From positions 23,432,806-23,471,155 of the forward strand of contig NC_049983.1 of assembly GCF_000003815.2 (NCBI RefSeq): a stretch of 38,350 nucleotides of DNA, given 5' to 3'. Numbering within the stretch: the stretch's first letter is position 1; each line of letters begins with the position of its first letter. The notes under the pieces were generated by a model that did no database searches, was not told the origin of the DNA, and was given only the letters and a program-made list of their open reading frames with translations. The stretch is from Branchiostoma floridae. Lineage: Eukaryota; Chordata; Leptocardii; Amphioxiformes; Branchiostomatidae. Positions 11,101-21,067 of the stretch are shown piece after piece. Position numbers and translations under genes: made by a program.

Positions 11101-12185
11101 TGTGTATGTTTCCTTCGCCCATTCTAGCCCCAGGCTTGTGACGACCGCATCATCACGATTGATTTCACCTGGGATAACAACAACAAAACTTTCGGCAGCT
11201 TCTTTCTGGGCACGAGCCCGGAGTTTGAGCTGGCCATCTACACCGTCTGCTTCCTCGCGAGACCCAAGAAAAGCAATCCAGAGACGCTGGTCATTCTTGG
11301 GAACAAGAGAGCCCATATCATCACGAAACCTGTAAAATCGTGTGAAGATCACATTGGGACTTGTTATCCCAAGCTGCCCGAGGCCTTCCCACCGATACAG
11401 GTCAGTTACAATGAGAGGAAAAAACTCATTACGCTCCACTGCACCTGTCTGTATGTTGTTTTGAACTGGCACTCTAAAGTGAGTCCATGAATGACTGAAA
11501 TCTTTGTTAGATCTATGCAACGCATACATGGGTCATGAAATGATCGTATCCAATGCATGCCAAAGCGCAGTTACTCAAGAAGCTGGTTATGTTGCCGGAA
11601 ACGGTCAGACGTTTGAGGTAGTACCCACTACCTTTCGTCATGGACACTGTGGTCGTCCATTCATCCATCCAGTGTCACTGACGAAAGATACTGTAAATGC
11701 AGAAATGTACATGTTCGCGGTGGATTAATGTTCGTGGTTTTCGCGGTGACCACTTCACCGCGAACATTTTTCCAAGGCATTAAGAGACTACCGTACATGG
11801 TGCCACCGCGAAATTAAATCCCCTCGAACTTAAATGCATTTACAGTAGTGGATACTATCTCAAACGTCTGACCGTTTCCAAAATCATTTGGCGTACCTTA
11901 TTAGTACCTGGATGTCCAACCTTCATCGACTAATCCAACGTATACTTTGCATTACCCCAGGGACGGATCCAAATCCCTAGAAGTCATGACGTTCACATCC
12001 CCATCGATTCTGAAGATGACGAGGAGCTCGAGGACCAGCCAGAAAAAATCAGAGTCATCATCCCCAAGAATCAATTACCTTCAAGAAATGGCGAGGTCCC
12101 AATAGCCATCGACCACGACGAGGACTTCCTTCGCCGAAGACATGACAGGAAACCGACGAAAGATCCATGCTGCATTATTCTTTGA
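8126..12185 (+). CDS. EndoU-A: XendoU-family poly(U)-type RNA endonuclease with CaaX-like C-terminus
   Basis: Seven exons: 8126-8230, 9163-9223, 9540-9689, 10136-10238, 10493-10613, 11128-11400 and 11961-12185. They total 1038 bases (345 residues) with all phases consistent. The family cleaves single-stranded RNA at uridines in a metal-dependent way. The N-terminal helical part shows [14 protein letters not shown] and [10 protein letters not shown]. The catalytic part shows [10 protein letters not shown] (E144, H145, E150), GFHNW (H160) and [12 protein letters not shown] (K200), matching the two His and one Lys known from Xenopus XendoU, then [12 protein letters not shown]. There is no signal peptide, so a cytosolic protein is expected. 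The last exon encodes an acidic patch (SEDDEELED), a basic patch ([10 protein letters not shown]) and ends PCCIIL, a CaaX-type prenylation signal with Leu at the end. An alternative exon-1 donor at 8237 would add two residues. Confidence 0.93.
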
Positions 12186-14507
12186 GGAATTGCAAACAGC
12201 ACGTTTAGCTTACCCAAAGAAAGCATAATTTCATGATGATGCGGAATTCTATTACAGTTTAACATTACCCAAACAGACCGAACTGGGATCCTTACATGAA
12301 CTGCATTTAGCTTTTTTTTTAACTTGATGTAATGTGTACTACACAGAAACCAACGCGAGACCACGGTGTGTGAAAGGTTGTTTGCAGTATCCTCAACATG
12401 CTGCATGTACAAAACGACAGACGTCGACTTTCGAGCACGGTTATTCAAACTATAGCAGATGAATGAAAACTGCCGTACGTCTTATGGGTGATATGGCCCT
12501 TCAGTGGGCAGATTACTCTCTCTTCGCAGCTAGGGCTAAAGCTAAACTACCAGTAGCTTACATTTTGGGCTAAATAGCAAGGGTCTGTAACGGCAGCCTG
12601 TAAACAGCGCCTAGTGACCTCAATAAAATGTTTTTCATAAGCACATACATGTACATGAAGGTTCTAAGTTATGTGTAATTACCTGCAAGTGCTACTTTTC
12701 TAGTTAGCACTGTTTCAACACATTGTTACCGATCCTTCGTTTGAATCTTGTTTGAGGGATGAAATAAAGACAGGGTATCAACGTAGCGTTTAGTAACATT
12801 TATTTTTATTCCATAGAAGAAGGCAACGTCGTCAGAAAATAAAACAATTTTGTGCGATCTGCATTCCTCTACAGATATCCATTTGCTTGAATCGTTGACT
12901 AACATACAATTGTATATAAGCAAAAAACATATAACACAATATATGAGAGAGAGAAAGAGAGAGAGAGAAAGAGACAGAGAGAGAGAGAGATGCAGGCATA
13001 GTATCAATATATATAAGTTATCAATGAAGAGTAGGCTTAATTACAGTTAGGTTCATTTCCTACGCCTACACAGCAACTTGTAATATTTACAATCTTTCAT
13101 AAGTGAGCAAAGGATCTTTGAAACTTTTAGCCCGAATAAATGACCTTGTATTGTTGAACCTTTCCATTGTTTCACCATTTTGGGAAGTTTTAGCACATTC
13201 TGGATCAGACTGAACTGCAATTCCCAATACAAAAACATTGGCTTACCCAATTTTTGGACTGACCAACTCCATTCTTTTTTTCTTATTTTTGTTTATTTTG
13301 GGAGAATTATAGGGAGAAAGACCTTTCAAAGTCTTAATCACAGCTGGGCTAAGTCATGATGATTATTATGCATACAAGTTTGTATGAGCTTGGATCAGTG
13401 AAACATGCCATGCACGTATCTACTGGGCCTGTTAAACAATTGAAAGGATTGCAGGGGCGCCTGCACCTTTTGTTTTGTTGCCCATTGTTTCTGTGAAAGG
13501 ATTGAAGGGAGGAAAACGCTTAGCAAAGAAGGGAAACATTCAGCAAACAAAGGGACAAGGCAATAGTAAGCTTGATCCTCATGAGACACAAACGTGTCAC
13601 GACAGGATGAAGTTTCTTCAATAACTTGTAAGTTGGTGTGTCGTTATTCAACAAAGGAGGTTTTGAGCTAATTTTTACAATCTTAAAAAAGGACTGCTAA
13701 ACGAACCCACAAAAAATGGTTCCCGCTAACGGCTAAGGCCATTTTTTTCTAAAACTTGCCTTTCGTCATGCCTATCCACGATTAGAAGTTGATTTGAATA
13801 TAGATATTCAGATCCTGTTTACAAATCAGCAAGTTTCAAACTAAACACTTAGCTTTGCGGAATCTACCTCATAGCCGCTACCCTACCCATGATCTTTTGG
13901 CACCTTCCAAAAATAGCCGCGAGGGGACTTCCACTCTACCTGTGACTCAGGTGTTTACCTTAGCATTTTAAAGAAAGACGAAACATGACCTCTACACGCG
14001 ATGGCAGAATACAGCCCGTCGATTGGCCAGGGCACCTTCTTAATTTCAATAAAGCGTCACAGACTGTTCCAGAAAGCCCTGTAACGTCCTTGCCGATGAA
14101 CTAGAGACAACCTGCGATTAACAGGTAACGTCTCAACCCCGTAGTATCACTCAAGAACCATATGGCAACCTACAACACGCTGTCTGCATTCCTCACGTTC
14201 TATGGAGCCTATGGGCAGGTGAAAAGGTAAGAAAAGAAAGGAGTGCTTGTTTTTTTTCTGCCACTGCACAGAAGTAAATGTTGCTTGCATTGATCGCTGT
14301 GGTAAGGTTTCTTTCGTCACCCCGAGACGAGGATCTGCCGAATGCTTTTCTTGATACGACAAGCCAACTTTTCAGCTCAAAAGTATAAACTGTGATAAAA
14401 GAAACCAATGATATGACAGGAATACAGAGACTTTATAATGTTGAATGTGCCCGGGTAGAGAAAGAGAATATACACCTGCTAATTCTTCATGCAAACATTC
14501 ATCTTGA
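12186..14507. other. EndoU-A 3' UTR and intergenic DNA, with a (GA)n tract
   Basis: The first 60 or so bases are 3' UTR that is also preserved behind EndoU-C (near 27060-27140). A purine microsatellite (GA)n with interruptions lies at about 12943-12990. The remainder has no supported exon. Open frames here are short and low-complexity. Confidence 0.6.
12622..12627 (+). terminator. Candidate polyadenylation signal of EndoU-A
   Basis: AATAAA in CAATAAAATG, 437 bases after the EndoU-A stop codon, is the first canonical hexamer downstream in the sense orientation. Confidence 0.5.
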
Positions 14508-14989
14508 TATGGTAATTACAAAATAGTTAGATTTCCATTTGTTTGATGGTATCACCTTTCTTTCTATGTTTAATCAAAACGTCGTTATTCTCAATGTGAC
14601 CAACAGATTTACAAGTTTCTTCTTCGTGTTTATATTTATCATATCATTATTGAGTCACTCAAAAGACAATGCTAATAGTTATCATTGCTATGTATTCTAT
14701 AGAAGGGCTTCAATTTAACGTCCTTAAGGTAACCTATATATTCATTCATGACCACCACCGCCTTTATCAGATCTATACTACAGCATTTTCGTTGATAAAA
14801 CAGTGAAACATCTTGCTGCCGTGTTCTTCCCTTCCCCAGGAACAGACCAAGACGCCTGAAGGGCAATACGTTCAAATCCCGATCGACCCTCAACCGGAGC
14901 TTACCTCAATCGTCATTGAAGACGTGGACCTCCCATTCCAAAGGCAGAAGAGAAAAGACCAATCTTGGTGCAATTGCACTATTCTCTGA
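14508..14989 (+). other. Orphan EndoU terminal exon with its intron (segmental duplicate of 26449-26932)
   Basis: This stretch is nearly identical to the last intron and last exon of EndoU-C. It starts at the exon 6 donor (GATATG then GTAATT) and runs through the CCCCAG acceptor into a 150-base exon at 14840-14989. The exon is open and in phase 0. It encodes EQTKTPEGQYVQIPIDPQPE, then a basic segment (RQKRKDQ) and the end CNCTIL with a TGA stop. It lies about 2.65 kb downstream of EndoU-A on the same strand. Because EndoU-A exon 6 also ends in phase 0, it could be used as an alternative last exon of A. Otherwise it is a relic of a deleted paralog. Confidence 0.85.
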
Positions 14990-15957
14990 TGAATTAAGCT
15001 GGTGTGTTACGCCGAACGGCGGTTATACCGGCTATATAGATACAGATACAGAATTGAAAATCCCAATATTTACTTACTTATTAGAAGCGACGTTTTCTGA
15101 TAATGTTATGTTTTTGATCTTAAACAGATCAGCGTTATTCATTCGGAAATTTCACCACTAAAGTTACAGTTACACCGTTGCTATGACAACTGCAGCCTTT
15201 TAAAAGAGTGGCTGATGACATTTTGTGTGTAGAAAATGATAGAAACAAAAACCGATCTACAGGGGTGAATACATTTATTTACCAGCTTGTTGGATAATTC
15301 ATCTCACCCTACCTACGGAGTAGTGAACATACATAGAGAAGGATGTTTCTAGAAAAGATAATATTGTAGACTGTCAGTTAGTGTTAATTAGAAGGAAGTT
15401 TATATTATCCTTAAACATATTCATTACTTTGCATCTTTTTAAAATCCTTCCTATTAGATCATTGCAAATATTCATGTACATCGTATGATATCAGATAGCA
15501 TACTCCAATTTATCAAAGGAGGATACAGGGCTATGTTATATTGACGATGATGATCAGTTGCTAGTATCAAAGTATTTTTGCACCATGACTAATCAGTTTA
15601 TTCTGTGTTACTGTAAGACATAGGAACATGAGGAGGTGTACATTGTGTGCATTTTCTCTGCTGAACAGTGACTTTCATAATGGTGAATAAAATACATTGA
15701 AATTGTCCTCAAATGGCTTAGACAATACCTTTAACGCAGTCATGATTTTTCTTGTTCAGTTCTTACATCCAGCATCCATCTCCCAACATTCAGTTACCCT
15801 TGCTGAAAAATGTCACACAAGAGGCAAAATAATAAAAAACGGTGACGGCCTACTTAGCTTGGGAGCTAAGCTGGATGTTGGCGGCAGGCTGAATTGCAGA
15901 GGATCGGGCGGTTGTGTTGAGCTGATGTCTACTCAATTTGACTCGTCTTGCATTTTG
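14990..15957. other. Tail-to-tail spacer between the orphan exon and EndoU-B
   Basis: AT-rich, with no supported coding sequence except the alternative-frame end of the EndoU-B tail, which would stop at 15929. AATAAA occurs on the plus strand near 15686 (for the orphan exon). TTTATT near 15598 and 15277 gives minus-strand signals for EndoU-B. Confidence 0.55.
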
Positions 15958-18900
15958 TTATCTTGGCTTCAATGTATCTGATTCTGTCACATGCAGAGAT
16001 GTGTAGGTCCTGTTCTTTTTTCCGGAACAAGCAGTCATCCTCCTCGTGGATTGAAGAATTCGTGCACGGCTGTTCATCACTGCCGAAGTCGTCTTGTTGG
16101 TCATCGTCACTGCTGCAATCGTCCCTCCACAACTGTCTTGCTCCTTCTCACTGCTGACGCAGTCTTGCTCTTCCCAACTAAAGTACTCTTGCTCATATTC
16201 ACTGCTACATTCCTCTTGTTCATCTTCACTGCTGCAGTAGTCTTGCTCATCTTCACTGCTGCAGTAGCCTTGCCCATCATCACTGCTGCAGTCATCTTGC
16301 TCATATTCACTGCTACATTCCTCTTGCTCATCTTCACTGCTGCAGTAGTCTTGCTCATCTTCACTGCTGCAGTAGCCTTGCCCATCATCACTGCTGCAGT
16401 CATCTTGCTCATATTCACTGCTACATTCCTCTTGCTCATCTTCACTGCTGCAGTCATCTTGCTCATCTTCACTGCTACATTCCTCTTGCTCATCTTCACT
16501 GCTGCAGTAGTCTTGCTCATCTTCACTGCTGCAGTAGTCTAACTCATTTTCACTGCTGCAGTCATCTTGCTCATCTTCACTACCGCAGTCATCTTGCTCA
16601 TCTTCACTGCTGCAGTCATCTTGCTCATCTTCACTACTACAGTCATCTTGCTCATCTTCACTACTGCAGTCATCTTGCTCATTTTCACTGCTGCAGTCAT
16701 CTTGCTCATCGTCACTGCTGCAGTCATCTTGATCATCGTCACTGCTGCAGTCATCTTGCTCATATTCACTGCTGCAGTAGCCTTGCCCATCATCACTGCT
16801 GCAGTCATCTTGCTCATCTTCACTACTGCAGTCATCTTGCTCATCTTCACTGCTGCAGTCATCTTGCTCATCTTCACTGCTGCAGTCATCTTGATCATCG
16901 TCACTGCTGCAGTCATCTTGCTCATCTTCACTACTGCAGTCATCTTGCTCATCTTCACTGCTGCATTCCTCTTGCTCATCTTCACTGCTGCAGTCATCTT
17001 GCTCATCTTCACTGCTGTAGTCATCTTGATCATCGTCACTGCTGCAGTCATCTTGATCATCTTCACTGCTGCAGTCATCTTGCTCATATTCACTGCTACA
17101 TTCCTCTTGCTCATCTTCACTGCTGCAGTCATCTTGCTCATATTCACTGCTACATTTCTCTTGCTCATTTTCACTGCTGCAGTCATCTTGCTCATCTTCA
17201 CTGCTGCAGTCATCTTGATCATCGTCACTGCTGCAGTCATCTTGCTCATCTTCACTGCTGCAGTCATCTTGCTCATCTTGACTGCTACATTCCTCTTGCT
17301 CATCTTCACTGCTGCAGTCATCTTGCTCATATTCACTGCTACATTCCTCTTGCCCATCCTCACTGCTGCAGTAGCCTTGCTCATCTTCACTGCTACAGTA
17401 GTCTTGTTCATCTTCGCTGCTACAGTAGTCTTGCTCATCTTCACTGCTGCAGTCATCTTGCTCATCTTCACTGCTGCAGTCATCTTGCTCATATTCACTG
17501 CTACAGTAGTCTTGTTCATTTTCGCTGCTACAGTAGCCTTGCCCATCCTCATTGCTACAGTAGTCTTGCCCATCCTCACTGCTACAGTAGCCTTGCCTAT
17601 CCTCACTGCTACAGTAGCCTTGTCCATCATCACTGCTATAGTCCTCTTGCTCATCTTCGCTGCTGCAGTCCTCTTGCTCTTCCTCGCCGCTCCAATATCC
17701 TTGCTCTTCCTCACTGCCCCAGTCTGGTTGTTGCCATTGCTTGATCTCTGTGGAGGTTTTATCTTTTTCCTGGAAGATAAGTACAGAGTGAATCATACAT
17801 TTGTTTACTCATGGTACAGTAGGGCTAACAAAAGGGCGGTACCTTATCATCTCATTTTGAAACATCGTTTTTGCAATTTACAATGTTAATGTTGCTTTAA
17901 AACGAATTTCACTTTCGGTCCAACAGTGTAAAGAACTTCAAGAAAGGAATTGGTATTAGCCAATCTTGTTGATTATATGTTAAAGGTGATATACATAATC
18001 ACTGATATGCATGTTCACGGACAGCCTGGTATGGTCTAATTTAGTGCATGGACTTGTAAACTTGGAGATGATGATGATGATGTTCCTCCGGACTATAGAA
18101 CAACATTACTTATTTTGAGTTATTGAATAAATCCATAACGGTGACCGAACATTTCAAATATTTGGTTAATTTCCTCATTACAAGAGTGGTACTTTCCTCG
18201 CTGTTAGTTACTGACCTGTAGTTTGGGATAGCAAGCCCCGATTTGCCCGTCCGCATGGTAAGTAGTGATTGTGGCGGTCCTGTTTCCAAGGATGACTGTC
18301 GTCTCCTCTTGCCCAGCCAGGAAGCAGACGGTGTAGATGGCCAGCTCAAACTCCGGGCTCGTGCCCAGGAAGAAGCTGCCGAAGGTCTTCTTTCTGCCTT
18401 TCCACCGGAAGTCGATCGTGATGATGCGTTCGTCACACGCATGAGGCTGCATTGGGCGAGATTCGTGTTTCGATTACAAAAATAGGACCCTTTCAAAAAA
18501 GGAAGTGCTGCTATAACAGTTTAATTTCACAAATGAACCAGCCACTAACCCGGCAGCGTATCTTTGTGACGTTTCCTTGACGTTCCTCCTCATACAGCCG
18601 GACCCAGTTGTGGAAGCCAATGACCTTGCCTTTAAGTGTCTCTCCTACGAAGATATGTTCAAATGCTGAACTGCATCACAGGAAATAAATATCGTTAGAC
18701 CGTAGTACGGGATGGTCTTGTACAGATCCAGCAACACATTCTCCCACACACTGAAATCCTAGTAAAGTGAGCACGAAATGTCGCATCGCTTTGTCAGTTC
18801 GCCAATTCAGTAACAACATTTCCAATGGCAATATACTGATAAAAAGCATAATCATACCGGTATGTCCCGTCTTTGCTAGGCCTTGGATGTAGATCAAACC

Positions 18901-21067
18901 ACAACTCGTGCAGTTCGTCCTTAAATGCTTCCTTATAATTATGAGGCACCAGACCTTATGGAGAATTTAACGGAAGAAATTAGACACAACGAAGTCACAA
19001 CAAAGATCATAAATTTGATTTAAAATGCGTGTATATCTGTACCAATGGAGAAGTTGATATAACATGAGATGCGTGTAACACGGTTTTACCAGAAAATGTA
19101 CCTGAAAAAGTACCTGAAAGCGCACGACTTACCTTTACTAGACAAGAAGGAATGTGCCTCTTTCATGACCAAAGTCTCCAGACACTGCTTGAGAAATTCT
19201 CGAGCCTTGTTCACCTTCCTGGCTGTTAACCGCTCAGGTACTGAGGTTTCAGACTCATAGTTGTTCAGCAGCTCCATAAATGCTACAGACAGAGTTGTTT
19301 TGGACAAAGACTGAGCTGGTCATTTTCATGACAAGACAGTGAGGATAATGGGGATGGGCAAAACAAAACTCTACTGATGCATATGGTATCACAGAGTAAA
19401 AGCATGATTATGATAATGTGGCAAATTTAAATGACTTATTTCGTATTTAAAGTAAGACAGTACTATTTTCACCAAAGTTCACATCCTAAATAGATTCCCA
19501 CATAAAAACAAAATCAGGCGTTGTGCCAGGGACACTGTACATCTGATTTAGCATTTTGATCTTATCATTCGTTTCCGCATTGCTAGAGTCCATTCCAAGA
19601 CACCATGCGGATGTTTGTGGCCATTGTTTACAATTGATTTTAAAGTTTTGTAATTATATGTCCAGGACATTTGATACTTCAGAAATATTTGTAACACTGT
19701 TTCAACTTTATAAATATTTCCCTGGTCCTGTAAAACTTTGGAAATATTCATCGTGTGGAATTGGATACTTCTAATGGTTTCTAACTAATGACAACAGCAT
19801 TCTACCATTATTTACCATTTTCTACCATTTTCTACCATTTTTTCTAAATGGTTCAGTGGGCTGGGAAGATAGCAATTCACACATCCTTGCAAAGTATGGT
19901 TGGGTGCCATGCAACAATGGCCCACCACAAAGGATCCACCAATGCCCAGCAGTGAAATCTAAAAATATACAGATACAACAATGGGGCTTACTTTTATGGG
20001 GGCAATAAACTAATTTAACCATTTGGCGAGGTTTACCATTTTTTGTAAATATTTGTAAACATCAAATAATCACACAGAGGTTTCACAATTATTCTAAATA
20101 AAGATATTTTTGTACAGTTACTTTCAAAATGTTTCTAAAATATTCAAAGAAATTCAAATAAATGGGTATTTTCTTAGTCAATTTTTTGAAAATAATTTAA
20201 TTATTGTGGCTCAGATATTCTTTTATTCAAAATAATTCAGACTAATTATAAATATCGCCTAAAAACCCTCGTGGTGTCTTGGAATGGACTCTATAGGTTT
20301 TGAATTACCTAAATTTTGGGGCTATTTCGTTCGACGTCTGTATGGTCCTTAAACTTCGGACAGTTATGACGCACATCTAATCAAATTTTATACACCATTT
20401 TACAATTTAAAGAACAATTACATTAATGAAAAGCAACTAGTATTGATACCACGCTGCAGTAAGTCTCTGCAGAAATCATGTTTTTTCCACCCCAGTTACT
20501 CACCTTTATATGTTGGAATGTTTGCCAGTTTCTGCTCATTTACGTAGGCGAACAGCTTTTTACCCTGCAAAGATGATGGCTCTTTCAACTTATTACCTTC
20601 AAAATCCTTACTAGTAATAGGCCCTTAGTTATTACCCATACCAGAGGACATTGTTAAAAACACTATATATAGCCGGCTCTATTCACATTAGGTAATCAAT
20701 CAGATACGTACATGACAAAAAGTTACCATTGGCAGATTTTCTTTTTCAACAGGAACGCGATTGGTATCTGCACATGTAGGAGGTACCATTCAATTTGCAA
20801 ATTGTTATGGTGTAACTTTGCTAACATGGCATGTCTAGGTCAGGTTCTTAAGTGTGGTGTGAGGTGTCCATTGGTCTCAACTTTACGTATTAAGTAGGAA
20901 GTGCACTTCGTTGTGCTACAGGAATAAGGTCAATACTAAATCACTTCCACAAATACCTTCATTGGCGGCTTTAGCCTCAATTCGTAGTCCGTTCCTTGTT
21001 TCATCCTGTTGCGATCGAGGTTCCACAACCTGTCAGATACCGAGCAAATGTCAGATACTGATGCCAT
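15958..21067 (-). CDS. EndoU-B: EndoU-family RNA endonuclease with a giant acidic repeat tail
   Basis: Minus-strand exons: 21067-20957, 20564-20504, 19282-19133, 18954-18858, 18670-18550, 18446-18216 and 17769-15958. The first six give 257 residues and the last adds 603, about 860 in total. The nuclease part is complete: [35 protein letters not shown] (E144, H145, E150), GFHNW (H160), [10 protein letters not shown] (K200) and [12 protein letters not shown]. There is no signal peptide. Exons 2, 3 and 5 have the same lengths as in EndoU-A (61, 150, 121). The acceptor TTATCTTCCAG before 17769 is in phase with exon 6. The last exon begins [20 protein letters not shown] and then runs into about 55 repeats of CSSEDEQDD type. 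The CaaX end of the paralogs is absent. The extreme C-terminus seems frameshifted (near 16121-16131). The use of exon 7 is inferred from splice sites and phase. Confidence 0.85.
16133..17710 (-). repeat. 27-bp coding minisatellite, about 55 copies, in the EndoU-B last exon
   Basis: The unit read on the minus strand codes for nine residues, consensus C-S-S-E-D-E-Q-D-D. Variants at positions 4-6 include EYE, DDD, DDG and ENE, and at 8-9 EE, DY and GY. On the plus strand the unit reads as variants of CTGCAGTCATCTTGCTCATCTTCA. Higher-order blocks are visible: the series EQDY, EQEE, YEQDD, DDGQGY recurs in tandem at about 16200-16400. This points to recent unequal exchange of several units at a time. 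Copies at both edges are more diverged. Confidence 0.97.
18066..18085. repeat. Short (GAT)n microsatellite
   Basis: About five GAT units in the last intron of EndoU-B. No other content is recognised in this intron. Confidence 0.7.
19586..20291. mobile_element. TIR element in intron 2 of EndoU-B, TA-flanked
   Basis: The ends GAGTCCATTCCAAGACACCA (from 19586) and TGGTGTCTTGGAATGGACTC (to 20291) form a 20-base inverted repeat. Both sides are flanked by TA, as expected for a Tc1/mariner-type target. The 706-bp body has no transposase frame. It is AT-rich and contains short direct repeats such as TCTACCATTT near 19801-19840. It is probably a non-autonomous element. Confidence 0.75.

Noticed and set aside
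11017-11529. 170-codon minus-strand frame opposite EndoU-A exon 6
   Set aside because: Antisense of a well-supported exon with conserved EndoU motifs on the plus strand.
12726-13050. Frames with SLSLSLSL or RERERE runs
   Set aside because: They come from the (GA)n microsatellite and have no other coding signal.
14147-14408. Possible additional small exon near TTCTATGGAGCCTATGGGCAG with a GT after it
   Set aside because: No match to any EndoU exon and no acceptor or partner in phase that I could support.
16539-17714. 391-codon minus-strand frame of AAVKMSKMT repeats
   Set aside because: Second-frame reading of the same 27-bp array, not in phase with exon 6.
16567-17889. 440-codon plus-strand frame of hydrophobic LIFTAAV repeats, looking like a multi-pass membrane protein
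   Set aside because: It is the antisense reading of the 27-bp EndoU-B tail repeat. It has no splice context or non-repeat domain, and the acidic frame is the one joined in phase to EndoU exon 6.
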